A stretch of 64,000 nucleotides of DNA. Source: Spirodela intermedia (Eukaryota > Streptophyta > Magnoliopsida > Alismatales > Araceae). The notes under the pieces are model-generated. The model had not been told where the DNA came from. It did not search any database and saw nothing but the letters and a program-made list of their open reading frames with translations. Of this stretch, positions 1 through 12,569 are shown one piece after another (within the stretch, counting starts at the first letter, position 1; the number at the start of each line of letters is the position of its first letter). Both the position numbers and the translations under genes were made by a program. The DNA lies in NCBI GenBank assembly GCA_902729315.2, contig LR746279.1, positions 2,198,501 to 2,262,500 on the forward strand, read 5' to 3'.

Positions 1-1189
1 ATGACAGAATATTGCTTAGTTGGCCAGCATTATATAATGGTCAAGAGAGGAATAGAACCATAGTTGTCTGAAACTTAAAACCCCCCTCTCCCCTGGACAG
101 AGAATGAAGGGGAAAAAAAAAAGGGCAGTCAGATCTGTTAGAGAGTGCATAAAGCTATTCGGATACAGCAGGCTATGTTTAGGCTAATTCACTGGTGTAA
201 TTTGCTGATTTTTACAGTTGTGTACTAGTCAGCTCGGGGTTTTCATCTAGTGATGTATGTGGAAATGTAACTTTCTATCATTTGATTTGGAAGATATAAC
301 CAGCATCAGGCCACATCTCTACCGAATCAGCCAAATTTAGATTGTTAACATTAACAATAGTGGCTTTATTTATAAAATGTCAATAAAATATTAAAATCCA
401 TGCCAAGACAACTCTCCCATTGTCTCCCACCCGTTCACCAGCTGATTGATGCTGGCGGCAGTGGTAGTAGGCCTCAGTCACCCCTGCTGAAGCCAAACTG
501 GCTGAGGATGTTGCTGCCTCCAACAGCAAAGGCTGGTTTTCTTTCATTTTTTGAACTTCCTTCTCTACCTCTTCTATCTTGCTTTCCTTCCTTCTTCCAC
601 CACCCCAGAAGGCCTCTTAGTGACTGGGGACCTTTCAAAGGCCAGTTGAAGCCCTAACTAGGTTACTATTATGGTTTTATTTTTTTTGGGTCCTGCAACT
701 CCCACATTAATGCCGTTCAAGATGATTTAAACCTAGGTGTGTAGAAGTCAAAGAGAAAATCTGTCACAGTTGGTCAGTCTTGAAGGGCGACTTTTGTTTT
801 TAGTGATTGATTTGGTTTGACCTCTTTGGGTGGAAGCACGAGTTTCCTGGAGAGGTGCACTGTTGTGAGATCACTCCCCAGACCCCTCCATGCATTACCC
901 AGCAGAGGTTGTCCTGTTCCCGTTTTGAAAGATCCCCCTGATTGCGGCTGCTGTTGGTTTCAAGAGCTGTGGGAATCTGGTTCTGGCCTTCAGTGCTGCC
1001 TTTTCGTGTTATGGTTTATAATTCATTGGAAATTTCGGTAGATATTTAATGTTTGTTGTTGCTACTACGTACACAGTAGCTACGATGCATACGTCTTTGT
1101 ATGATGAGTGAAGATCCTAGATTAATTTTCTTCATAATCGTAGTATGTTTGGAAAATTTGGTGTATTTACGTCATTTGAATAATCTCAG
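1..1189 (+). other. Intron of the PARN gene (5' exons lie outside the window)
   Basis: No reading frame here resembles the N-terminal half of PARN, which should precede the first recognised exon. The first exon seen opens with a split codon behind a consensus CAG acceptor at 1187-1189. This stretch is therefore read as intron, with the upstream exons, including the first acidic DEDD residues, lying before base 1. Short open frames at 400-657 and 817-1041 match nothing known to me. Confidence 0.7.
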
Positions 1190-4100
1190 GAATATCATAT
1201 TTGTCAAGAGCACAAGAAGCCAAAGCTCTGAATGGTATGTCTGCGGAAACTGAGGGGAGATTATCAAATTCCATGAAAAGTGGAACTGAACCTTCGGAGA
1301 TGCCCTTAGTGCGTACGGCTGATGTACTTTTTACAGAAAGGATGAAGATTAGATTCCATGAGTGGCATAACAGTATAGTAAACTCTCAAGGTGTGCACTG
1401 TACTGAGGGAGGAAGTAACAGCTTCAAATCTCAATTTCAGACCAGCTTCTTCAAGATGCGTCCAGCTATTACATTGAGTGGATTCAGCTCTCGTCAGCAT
1501 AAATTAATTCAAATGGTATGTGCTCTTTTGTTTTAATTCAGTTTTCACCAGCACAAACTTATTCAACTGTTTGACATCTTTTGCTCAAGCTTTCTAAAGC
1601 CCCCCAAAAGTGGGGTAAGATTACATGCTTGTGGGATACCAGATATTCTTCATACAATATCTTGTCACTTCCGTCAGCCATATGCCTTTTCGATCCTCTG
1701 TTTTTGATAATTTTACTTTAAATGTCTTATGAAAAAAAGAATGAATGACTTGCCTGTTTCAACTTTGAATCCTCTGAATTGATGTGATTTTGGATGACAC
1801 TTTCGTTTTATATTTTTTTTCTGAGAATCAGATCAAGTAATGCTCAGGAAGAATTTTTTGGATTTATTTTTATACTTTCCATTGTGAATAAATATTCACT
1901 TAATTGCTCGTAAATGGTTAAATAACATGGTTTTTTTCCATGTCCATGACCTAGTTTCTGTGTATACAAAAAAGGGATGAGAAACCATGTCAACCATCTA
2001 GCTACGATTCATCTATTATTCCGCCTTTTGTGTTTCTCATTGATTTTTTTTTTCCTGATCTTTCTTCTCTTCTAACTATATTTTATGCTATAATATGAGA
2101 TGTACTGTACTAAGCAGATGATCTTGCTCTAAATAATGAAAATTTGTTTTCAGGTCATTAGAAAGAATTTTGATGATCTTGTATATGTCTGTGCGACTGG
2201 TGACAACTTGGAAGATCAAAAGAAAGTGGTTTATGCAGCTTCCAAGGATGATAAAGTTTTGCTTATGGTACGATACAGGCTGAAAGTGGCAGAAAGATCT
2301 TTCTCCGTTGTAGTAACAAGCTGGATATTGATTAGATTTTGCATCTGGTCCTCACCATGACTTAATATTTTTCCATTTCTTTTCTCCCATAGTGATTGCT
2401 TTCACATTTATTAAAAAAAAAGACATAGAAGACTGTAAAATAATTGAAGTCTAACGGTCAGAATTGTGCCATGTCTGACCTAAATCTTATTAATGCTAGA
2501 CATATGTTAAACCTATAACACAGTCTAGAAAAAATTATGGTTGACGATCAAGCCAGAAAAGGGAGACCAAATAAAACCAACTCTTTGCAAATGTGATTAT
2601 GGTTATGCACCCGCCCAAGTTTTAACCCATTAAACCGTTGATCTTATTTTTGGTGATTTTGTCTAGACTTATTTGGTTTTCAGTCATATGAACAAAACAC
2701 CTTAGTCAGCAATGGTGTCAAATCTCTTCTTAGAGGGCTTGTTATTGCCTTCATCCCCACTCTTGTTCTTTGTTGGTTCAACACTATTGCATGAGATATC
2801 TGTACTCCTACATGGTGCCGCAAAGATTCACCAGATTTTGTGGTGAAGACCAGAAAGCGATTTATTGATTCCGTCCTCTCTGTGTACGTCTCGTTTGTCA
2901 GCGTTTCACCATCCCTGGCATGGAGATGTTTTCTGGTTGAACCCCATCATATTGCAGCAGCCCAGACAAAGACTGTATTATCTTCAGTGAAATATACGTG
3001 CTTTCTCAACAATGTCATTGATCCGCAGAATTATGGACCATTCACTCAGCACCAAAATTCTGCTTGTTGTTGCACAGGTTTTATCAAGATTTATATGTTA
3101 TCTATTAGCAACAGTTTTTTTTTATACTTTTCCCATTGGAAGACCCAGAAAAGATGTTCTTTTGTCACTCGATATTATTTGTTCCTTACAAGTGGCGGAC
3201 ATATATAAATACAACTGAAGCAAGGGAGTTGGTTTTATTCTTGCAACAAGAAAAAATAAATGATTGTATTGACTTGTGACTCGTAATGTGGCAAACAATA
3301 AATAATATCTGCCTTTTCTTTGGGAAAATAAAACGATCCCATCTGGTCTAATGCTATACGCATTCATTAATTCGATAAGATTCTCCAATAGTCCCTGGAA
3401 GTATGCAGTGTGCGTTTCTGGAATATCATCAATCATCTTTCTTTTTTTCACGTTAACTTGTGCATCAAAAACGGTAATTTTTTTGTTCTATTCATTTTCT
3501 TTCCACAGGAAGAGATCCGGAATGATTTATTAAATATGTCTAAGGAAAAATTAGCATGTGCAGTGGGCTTTCGACAAGTTATTGATCTCCTTTCGTCAGA
3601 AGACAAGTTGCTTGTGGGCCACAATTGCTTTTTAGGTACATTTGCCTGATAAAGAGTTTCCTTCACTTATCTTAAATACTGAATTTTCCTTTTCATGTGA
3701 TACAGATTTTGCACATATATACAGCAAATTTATTGGGCCTCTCCCCTCCTCAATAACTGAATTCGCTTCAGCATTACACAAAACTTTTGCACACATTATT
3801 GACACCAGGCATCTCTTGAAGGCAAACCCTGTGATTCGTCAGCTAATAAAGAAAAACAGCACTTCTCTCTCTTCAGCTTTCTCTCTGTTATGTCCTCACA
3901 TCTCCCTTGCCTCTCACAATATCAGGTCAGCTTCATATTCAGATGTGAAAGTTGAGGTGAAGGCAGATGCTACTGGGTATGATTCAAATATCTAATGTCA
4001 TTTGATCCTTAATTTCTGCATGTGGATTTTAGGCTTCTTTCATTATCACATTGGTATTATGCTGATCTTTGCAAAAATTCTCTACTTGTGTGATTTTGCA

Positions 4101-5936
4101 TGCCTGTGCATAGAAAAAGTATCTCCCTGTGAAACTCTTGATTGAGAACATTCTACAAAGCATAATCTTACAGTGGTCATGATTTGCTCTACATTTTTTT
4201 TCTAAAGTTACGCTCAAATTTATGACTGCTTAAAACGACATGGAATTATGCAGATCATTTATTTGAAACTCGTACAACTTCAATTAGAAAAAAAGAGAAC
4301 TTGTAGGGATAAAAGGTGTACTCGTGTCTCTACAAAATACTGAGCAACCTCTGGATGAAAATCCTTCTTCCCTCACCTTCGAACATATGTTTCCTCCTGA
4401 AGTTTTAAGTTGACAATTAAATTCGTTGTTGTGAAAGGAAACTAGGCATGTGGATGTCTGGGTAGCGGTTCTCTAGTTCTTGCCGACGACAGAGACTTTA
4501 CTAATTTATGTATAGCTTTAAAAATTAGATGATGATATTTATGATGATAATTTACTAATTAGGTTGTCACTTCGTTATCCGATGTAGCTTAAGAATGGAT
4601 GAGACATCCTGCTGACAGTGTTGAACATTTGATATTGTTTGTTCTGGAAACTAAGTACATGAAGTTCCATAATTTTGAACTTCACAATGAAAAACAGTTT
4701 ATCCATAGGATCCCCAACAGTTCGGGGGGGTGGGGGGGGCTTCTGTAGTCCAGCCCAGACGTGGCCATTTCCTACGAGGCCAGGCATGTTGAAGAGCCCT
4801 CAAAATATATTCCGTACTAAATGGGGAGGGTTCTTGTGGCAATATTTTTGCACGCTCTTTTATTTTAAAATTTATTTATTTATTATTTATGTCATTGTTA
4901 TCTTTCGGTGAAGTCACCCCGCAGTAGGTCTCCCTTGGGTGGGGAGAATCGATGGAGTGAGGGGTTGGATTTCAATGCTAACCTAAGGGAAAAAAGTGGG
5001 TTGTGCTGGCCTAGGTCCCACTGATTTTATACCTTTCGGTGTAATGTTAGGATTCGCTCATTATATCTGATTACTGCAACGAAAAAGTTAGGAGAAAAAG
5101 ACACCTACTTAGTTCTGTTCTCATCTTGCAGGTCAAATTCAGGTGCCAAGCATGAAGCTGGCTATGATGCTTTCATGACCGGATGCATATTTGCCCAGTC
5201 ATGTAGCCATTTGGGCATTGACTTTAAACTCCCATCAGCATCAACAAAACTGGCCGAGAACCCTAATCTTCAGAACCACATCAATCTTCTTTACCCAAGT
5301 TGGAATTGTGGGGTGGTCATCAATCTGCAGACTGGTGAAGAGATCATGGAGTCGAGCGCTCAGCTGTTCAAGTGGAGGTACCCTAAGATGATCTTTGATA
5401 ATACCATCATCCTCTGGGGATTTTCTGCTACGATCAAGCCAAGGGAATTGAAAGAGTGCCTATGCACAGCGTTTGGCCAGGATTCTATCACCTCAATCTT
5501 CTACTTAGATGCAACTGCGGCACTCGTTCAATTTAGCAAGCAAGAACTAGCCTCAGATTTTTTAATCTTGAAAGACTCCCTAGAGAGAAATGATGATGCA
5601 ATAAGAGTGCTCCATCCTCTTTCAAGACTGTTAGACGGAGGTCGGACCAGTGCTGGAAGTTATGAAATCTACAAGAAATTCTGTTGCTCCCCTATTTCTA
5701 AGCCTTTGATTGCAGAGCAGGCTGAAGCGATGGGCATTAGATGGGAGACGAGTGCTCCACAGGGGTTTCCAGGTTGCAGTAAAGGCTCTGACAGCAGAGT
5801 ACAACACCTTACTTCGGCTTCTGTTGCTAAACATAGTGAAGGGGATGTGGGTCCAGTTAGGAAGGACCCTCACCGCATTTCATGTGAAGATATATTGGAT
5901 TCCTTGTATGCTTCTCATGCTTTGGTCGGGAGATGA
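1190..5936 (+). CDS. PARN: Poly(A)-specific ribonuclease PARN (AHG2-like), 3' five exons
   Basis: This is a DEDD-family 3'-exonuclease that removes poly(A) tails; the Arabidopsis relative AHG2 acts on mitochondrial mRNA tails and affects abscisic-acid responses. Exons are 1190-1515, 2154-2267, 3509-3635, 3706-3976 and 5132-5936, all with GT-AG borders and compatible phases, giving about 546 residues with the N-terminus missing. The first seen exon begins with GISYLSR, as in plant PARNs. The motif LLVGHNCFLD, split across the 3635/3706 junction, supplies the second catalytic Asp. HEAGYDAFMTG in the last exon supplies the catalytic His and the final Asp. The part after this motif (ILWGFSATI onward) fits the C-terminal RRM-like domain. 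The gene converges on ALKBH2. Upstream exons with the first acidic pair cannot be checked. No internal stop or frameshift was seen. Confidence 0.93.
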
Positions 5937-6995
5937 ACAGGTTATTTTTCAATGGATTGAATTGGAATGATGGCACTGTTGACCAAGAACTTCTTTGGCT
6001 GCCATACACTATTTATTTTGCTAATTATAGAAACCCTCAGATGGTGATCCAGGTAAAAGCACCCTGAATAGCAACTGTATATGCGAGCTCCTCCAAGGCA
6101 ATGGCAATGAGGCAGGTATTTATTTACGTCCACAACCCATCTGCTCGAGCTAGAGACCCTTATTTCGTACTGAAGCTGTCTAATGTTCCATCTAATTTTA
6201 GATCTTAACCCCAATCTTCTAAAAACATGTCTCAAAAACTACTCAACCAATTATATTTTAATCGAAACAGCCCATGCAAGTAGATGCAATTTAGATACGA
6301 TCACTGTCTTAAAAATCAGCGGTTTTATATCTACCTTCATAGTTAGTGTGAAACAATGGATATTTGGTTTCTAGCTTTCCCCAAGGGAATGGAATTATTA
6401 GCAAGCTCTTCTACTTTTCTCTTAGATGATTACTATCGTTCAGCGAAATCATTCTATCAACTTTCAATGTCATCTGTTGGAGGGAAGGACAGGGGCGGAG
6501 AGGGAGATTCGAACAGGTCCAGTCTAAAGCTAAGAAATGTCAACTAAAATAGCAACTGATAATGTGAAATATCCGGCTGATTTTTGGAGTTTTCATTAAA
6601 ACCAATGCCTCTCCTCTGATTTTATTTTTTTTAATTTCACAGTCACCTTCTTTTCCTAGCTGCTCATCTTACAGCATGGGTTCCTCATGGGGAGAGCCGA
6701 AACTGTGGCAATCATCAGTCAAGTAAATCAGGCATATGAATGAACCCATCTGAAGAGAAGGCGATTATGGATGAGCCTGTGCTTTCTTCAGACCCAGCAC
6801 TGGAGAATAAGATAGACGCCATCATCTGGTGATATACTTCACCTTCTCTAGTGCACAAGACAGAAAAACCCTTCAGAAAATAGAAATTACAAGAGGCCAA
6901 CCAGCTCACATCTGGTGGCTTCTGCCCAGCATTCAACCACTAGATGATCACAAAAGAGAAAGAACCTACCCACCTTGTTATTAGGTTTAGGGCTG
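5937..6995. other. Intergenic gap between convergent PARN and ALKBH2
   Basis: This gap lies between two convergent stop codons and should hold both 3' UTRs. Several short open frames occur on either strand, but none resembles a known protein. No repeat or RNA gene was recognised. Confidence 0.6.
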
Positions 6996-7495
6996 TTATA
7001 TCTGCACTTGTCTGAATGTTAGGTTGATCCTGATGGAGCCGGCCTTTGCCCGTTTGGGTATGGAATGAAGCCAATCTCTCTGGGTGAATCCTCTCATGGC
7101 CAATAGCGAACCATGCTTCAACACCAGCGAGTGCTGGTCGAGGCAGTTCTCTCTGGGCCGTTTCCCTGATGATGAACAGTCAAAAAAGGTATTTTTTTTT
7201 CTAAGAATAGTACAAGGCCATTGATTTAGTATGGAAAGAGAGCTCAGAGTTGCAGGTGCCCAGCTGGGAAGCTTTCTTCCTACCTAGATGCTTACCATGG
7301 GGAGCAGCTCTGGTGGGCTTCTTCTTCCTCAGGAGGAAGTCCCTCTCACATCCCAGTGAGACTGATGCTATCTCTGGAGCAGGCCCATACAGCTTCTCAT
7401 CGTCAGAGTGCCAAGCCACATAGTCAGAACCCCCCTTGTATCTATTTAAGAGCAAGCTGTTGAAGCTGCTGCCTGGGAGAGCTTCAAGAACCTGT

Positions 7496-7538
<43 letters not shown>

Positions 7539-8737
7539 GGAGAGAGAAGATGAACTACACTGATGGAGGGGTAGCTTTTTTCATAAGGCTGGTGGAGAGA
7601 TCATGAGTCCTTACGGCCTCCAGGATATCTTTCAGTGGCGGGTAGTCGCCCCATGAATGCGCAGTGGGCTTGTACCCGCTGTATTGCAGTTCTGGGAGGC
7701 CTTGATCAGCGATGTAGCATGTATCTCGAGGCTGCATGAAATGTATATTTTTAGTAAAAAATAAGGAGGAAGAAGACGAATGGCCTAGATCAACAGTATA
7801 ATATTTTCTAATTTAAGACAATATATATTTTTTAATTTCAGTTTTTACTCACAGAAAGGTGCTAAGTGAATCACATCAGATTTGTTCATGTGGGCATCAA
7901 GTAATATTTTATCAATTTCTATTATAAGTTGATATTGATATTTATTCAGTGAATATTATGGAAACTATGGGAGATTGTAGCAGGGTTTACACTAAAACGA
8001 AAAAAAAAAAACTAAGGGTTTATCTGAGCCATGCACCAAGACCGCTAGAATGGAAGGGTGGGTCCTTCTCGTTATATCTAAAGTGGCTGAGCAGCCGCGG
8101 AGTAATGGCGGCGTAGATGTTCTTCGGTGGCCCTAGTCCACATTAAACCCTAAAACATGAGCCACATAGAACATAAACCCTGAACCCTAAACATCTGAGG
8201 TATGAAGATGATGCATTCTCCTTCAACCTGTTATGTTAGTGCCAGAAATACCTTGGAAAACCTACTAAACTTGCATGGGGGAGCAGCTTCAACCTACCCA
8301 AAACAAGAGAAATAATGGGGGACCACATCTCTGAGCTCAGGGTTAGGAGCAGAGACGACAACAGAAGAACCCCCATTAGAGCAGACTGAAGGTCACTGGA
8401 GTATGAATCCCCCCAGCTGAAGCACGGGCAGTCCAGAAGCTCCTCACGGCAAGAGCATCCATTAGATGGCGCCGAATGGCCGAGGGGGGGTGGGGCTGGA
8501 ACCAGCGGAGAGGCTAACCTGGAGGCAAGACCTGCCAAAGACGCGGATGGTAGGCCTGGTCCAGGGGATCTCCCTGTTGAGATAATCGAACAGCGTCCAG
8601 GACCGGTGCTGCGGCAGGAATCGAGGGACGTAGATGAGTTCGCTCCCCTCGCCGAGGTCGATGGCCCGCCTCCCGCCCTTCTCGTCTGGTTCTTGGTCGG
8701 GGATCTCCGTCATGAACGCCCGGAGAGTGGGATTCAT
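6996..8737 (-). CDS. ALKBH2: AlkB-type DNA dioxygenase ALKBH2, 4 exons, 233 aa
   Basis: This is an Fe(II)/2-oxoglutarate dioxygenase that directly reverses N1-methyladenine, N3-methylcytosine and etheno lesions in nuclear DNA. Exons in transcript order are 8519-8737, 7615-7731, 7296-7491 and 6996-7165, which join in frame to 702 nt. Family signatures are PWTRPTIRVFGRS near residue 60, the substrate-loop start PRDTCYI at 74, NRYKGGSDYVAWHSDDEK with iron ligands H140 and D142, the distal iron ligand H211 in RDWLHSIPKR, and 2-oxoglutarate-binding arginines R223 and R229 in RINLTFR. The start ATG at 8737 gives a short lead (MNPTLRAFMTEI) before the conserved GEGSELIYV; a second ATG at codon 9 (8713) is possible. 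The split Gly codon at the exon 3/4 boundary explains why an uninterrupted frame past 7296 runs into intron. A GA microsatellite sits just upstream of exon 3. Confidence 0.93.
7497..7535 (+). repeat. (GA)n microsatellite in ALKBH2 intron 2
   Basis: A near-perfect GA run of about 39 bp lies only a few bases upstream of the exon 3 acceptor on the minus strand. There it reads as a CT tract and so forms the polypyrimidine tract of that splice site. Confidence 0.9.
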
Positions 8738-10660
8738 GGCGCCGCGCCGGAACCCGCGAAATGAGTGAACTTCGATTCAAATCCCGCCTTTGGATGCCGA
8801 GTATATACTGCCCGGATCATCTACGTGGTCTCGACTTTTGCTATTTTAATAAAAAAAACAATTTTTATTCAAGATCAGGATGTCCCTCGAGCCGAGATAA
8901 TCTCGAGGATCTAAATCCGGTAATACTGATCGCAAAGATCTCTTGGTAGGCGTATGAATATATCTCACAGTCCATCAAGGCTATGGATGAGGGGATTGTT
9001 AAGCTGTGAAGAGAAAGATATGTTGATGATCTTGCTGGGAAAAAGATACTGCTTTTCAGGGGATTTGAGTTGGGTTGATTCCCCACTAAACTGTGTTTCC
9101 ATTCATATGAATGCCAAATCTTGATGGGGAGGTGAATCGTTCGTCTTGGACTAATAAGGGATGGAAATAACACATGAATTATAGTGATTTAATCTTACAT
9201 GCTTTTACAATATTTTAAGAACTCATTGCTCTTATTAAGTAGAGCCAATATCACAAGACAAAGTTACTATTTTAATTCAGTAATTCATAATATAAATAGA
9301 GTCATATGTTACCCATTTTGGGACCTCAAGCACTCGTTTTCTTAGTTTTTAAGAGATAATTAAGGCGTATAAGTTATTTTTATAAATAACTTATTATATA
9401 AGTTATTTTTGTTATTCCTATAAATAATTTATGGAGAAATCAAGTGCTATAACATTTTTTGGATGCCCTTTTGCTATCTTTTGTGGGTTTCTTCCATGGA
9501 GGAACGTGGGACAATTTATAGAAGTTTATTTGTATTTAAATGGTAATTATATTCGTAATTTATTATATATCTTTCTAGGGTTTACTTATAAACAATAAGC
9601 ACATGATGAAAGCATTCTTGAACTTTACTATTATTTCATCACCTCGTAAGATTATTTCACATTTTGCACAATTACTATGTTTAGTACGATTTTCATAATT
9701 GTCCATTTTTGCATCCTTAAATTATTATCAAGCTCTGTTGGAAATAATCTCCCTCTTTTTCATAAGACAAAAAATCTATAGTTAATTATTATAGACAATA
9801 TGGTTCGAAATTTTGAGGGTCAACCTTTCTATTTCATAATATCATAGTCAACTGCTATGAATATGTTATTATGTTTGATAATATTGAATCGATAATAGAA
9901 AATGATGAATCCTAAGACCGTTCTAGATGACTAAACTGTATTTTTTAATTTACACAAAAAATAACCAAATAGATTTAGCTATTCATATTTAAATTTACAG
10001 CTTAATCATCACCATATTTGGATTTTTCGTGAAGATGTTTGATAATCTAATTAATCAGCACATATTTTTATAAACCATATCAATGCATGTATTGGCTAGA
10101 GGCTAATCATATGCGTTTAATGTCGTCATGTAGATATTTTCAAGAGAATCAGATGACCAAACAATCAAAGGATGTACCTGAACATATGCTCATTAAGGCA
10201 AAAAAATCTAGTAAAATGAGCATTCAAGTACCATTGCTATTACTAGGTGGTCGTCTTGATAAAAAAATATTTTAATAATGAGCGATTATCGCATCAAAAT
10301 TTAATTTTATAATTCTCAATTCCTTATCTTAAAAAAATTAAGATAAAATTTTAAAAAGGTTTTTGAGTGAGAAAAAACATTATAAAATGGCAATAGATAA
10401 ATATTTTCTATAATAATTTATGCGTAATCCATATACCTCTATATTTTTTATAAAATCTTATTTCCCTTCTCTAATGGTCAAGTTTTTTGTGTTACAAATA
10501 ATCTAGGGTTATAAAGCCAATAAAATGGTTTAAGGATTATATAAGTCATTACATAATAATGAGGGTGCAAGGATGAAAAGACGGAAGTTCCTCCAACTTC
10601 CTTGAACTGGGCTAGCCGGCAGTGAGGAAAGAGGTTTAAACCCTTGCTGGGTCTTTGGGA
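8738..10660. other. Divergent intergenic region between ALKBH2 and TRM10
   Basis: This is the shared upstream region of two divergently transcribed genes. The part from about 8850 to 10560 is AT-rich with no credible coding frame. The short frames at 8865-9173 (-) and 10087-10275 (+) match nothing known to me. The promoters should lie near each end, but no distinct element can be named with confidence. Confidence 0.6.
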
Positions 10661-12569
10661 ATGGAGGCGCCGGAGGAGGATAGCCAGGCTGCGGTCGCCG
10701 ACGGCGAGGATGCGCCTCCGGCCCAGAAGCTCTCCAAGAACGCCCGGAAGAAGCAGCAGAAGCAGGAGTTCCGGGAGAAGCGGAAGGCTGAGAGGAAGGC
10801 CGCCGAGAAGGAGAAGAAGAAGCGAGAGCTGGAGAGGAAGCGGCGGGAGTGGGACGAGAAGCTCGCCGGAGCGTCCGAGGAGGAGCGAGTGCGTCTGGTG
10901 GAGTCCCGAAGAGAGGCGAGAAGGGAGCGAATGGAGCAGAGGTCTGAGGAGCGGGAGATGAAGATCGCGCGGCTTAGGGGGGCCACCGAGGTGGGGCAGA
11001 AGCTGGTGCTTGACCTCGAGTTCGGCCACCTAATGTCTCCCAGTGAGATCCACAGTCTCGTGCATCAGGTATGCCGTTTTCTTCGTTCTTTTTCTATCGT
11101 CTGCCAATACCTTGACTGGCTGAAAATAAGCGTCCAGTTTGAATCTCTCCTAGGATTCCATATATACTTAGTCTCTTCCTTAGGATGTTACCTCTGTTGC
11201 CTGGCTGGCTTTTTGAGCTGCATTCTATTTCATTAATCCCATGTCCAAGACTTCCTTTGGACTTGCTCACAGGTGAATCTAGTGGAACCTAGTAGATAAT
11301 GTCCTACGCACCGTCCTATATTATAGAACTTGTGAAACATATGCTTGCTCGCTTGAAATGTAGGTCCATAAGTTATGCTGTAACTAGGTTCAGACTGGCA
11401 TGTAAATTCAACATGAAACTATGAATTCCTTTTTGCGCCTCGGTAGTTCTTTCTGAAGGCCGTGGGAACAATTCTAGAGGAACTTAGTGGTTGATGAAGT
11501 TGCCATCAATGTTTCTTCTCTTAAAAATGCGGTTCGCTTTTATAATTCTGTTGAATAAGCTAATGAGAGTTGCAGGTCATGTATTGTTATGCAGTCAATG
11601 GAAAGTCTACATCACCGGCTCATCTGTGGTTGACTGGATGCACAGGAGAAATCGACAGCCAGTTGAAGAAACTCCCAGGATATGAAAAATGGATAATTGA
11701 AAGGGAGAGCAGATCTTACATTGATGCCCTGCACCATGAGAAGGAAAATATGGTTTACTTAACTGCAGATGCAGAGGTTGAACTTCACGAGCTCGATCTG
11801 AAGAAAATATATATAATTGGCGGCTTGGTTGATCGCAACAGATGGAAAGGGATAACACAGAGGAAAGCAAAAGAACAGGGAATACAGTCTGCAAAGCTTC
11901 CCATTGGTGGGTACCTCAAGATGTCCAGCTCCAAGGTAATTTAGATTTTTATTCAATAAATATCTGTGCAGAATTGAACTAGCAAAATTTTTTCCTGCAC
12001 TTAAAACCCGAATATCTCATATAAAATGATACTTGCGTTACCAACAACCGGACAGAATGAACCATGTTGATTCAGGTTGTTTCTAGATCTTGCTGCTACT
12101 GACCGTGATTAATTATTAGGTCAGTGAATTAGATTGAGCAAGATTCTAAAGATTACCATATGGTTTTCTATCTCCTGCAGTGGTGGCTATAGCTTCTCGG
12201 TTTGGTTTTGGTTTTTATGGACGGGGTGTTTATTCAAACTTTGTTAAATTTTGAAATATATAAAATTTTCTCTAAGAGTTCTTGTATTCATATTTTCTGA
12301 AGCAGGTTCTCACCGTAAACCAAGTTGTTGAGATTTTGCTGAAATTCTTGGAAACAAAGGACTGGAAGGCTTCATTCTTCAAGGTGATTCCCCAAAGGAA
12401 AATATGTGAGGAGGAACCTGAAAGCAGAAATGAAGATGCCTTAACAGACATAGAGGAGGCGGGTGATGAAGGTGATGCTGATTCTGGGGCGGAGGAGAAT
12501 GCAGAGGACGAGGTCGAGGGTGAGAGAAAAAGGATGCGCATGGAAGGCACCATTGATGGTTCAGGGTGA
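10661..12569 (+). CDS. TRM10: tRNA (guanine-9-N1)-methyltransferase TRM10, 3 exons, 343 aa
   Basis: This SPOUT-class enzyme methylates N1 of guanosine 9 in tRNAs using S-adenosylmethionine. Exons are 10661-11068, 11576-11935 and 12306-12569, all phase 0 with consensus borders, totalling 1032 nt. The ATG at 10661 is preferred; an in-frame TTG six bases upstream extends the open frame but is not a plant start. Residues 24-105 form a highly charged, Lys/Arg/Glu-rich helical region typical of the family. The SPOUT core begins near LVLDLEFGHLM. The catalytic-loop motif GGLVDRN has the key Asp at residue 222. It is followed by LPIGGYLKM, then KVLTVNQVVEIL and DWKASFFKVIPQRK across the exon 2/3 join. 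The tail from about residue 295 is acidic and probably disordered. Length fits plant orthologues. Confidence 0.95.

Noticed and set aside
1201-1203. Apparent start of the first PARN frame
   Set aside because: It is an internal TTG (Leu) in the conserved ISYLSR motif of an exon that begins at 1190.
7201-7295. Continuation of the ALKBH2 frame beyond 7296
   Set aside because: The homologous C-terminus is in a separate exon (6996-7165) reached through the GTAAGC donor; the continuation is intron.
8140-8200. AAACCCTAA telo-box-like motifs in ALKBH2 intron 1
   Set aside because: Only two or three isolated units; no telomeric array, and such motifs are frequent in plant DNA.
10655-10660. TTG start two codons before the TRM10 ATG
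   Set aside because: Plant translation would begin at the ATG at 10661; the upstream codons only reflect an open frame.
10478-11029. 183-codon Leu-rich minus-strand frame
   Set aside because: Antisense shadow of the charged, GC-rich TRM10 exon 1.
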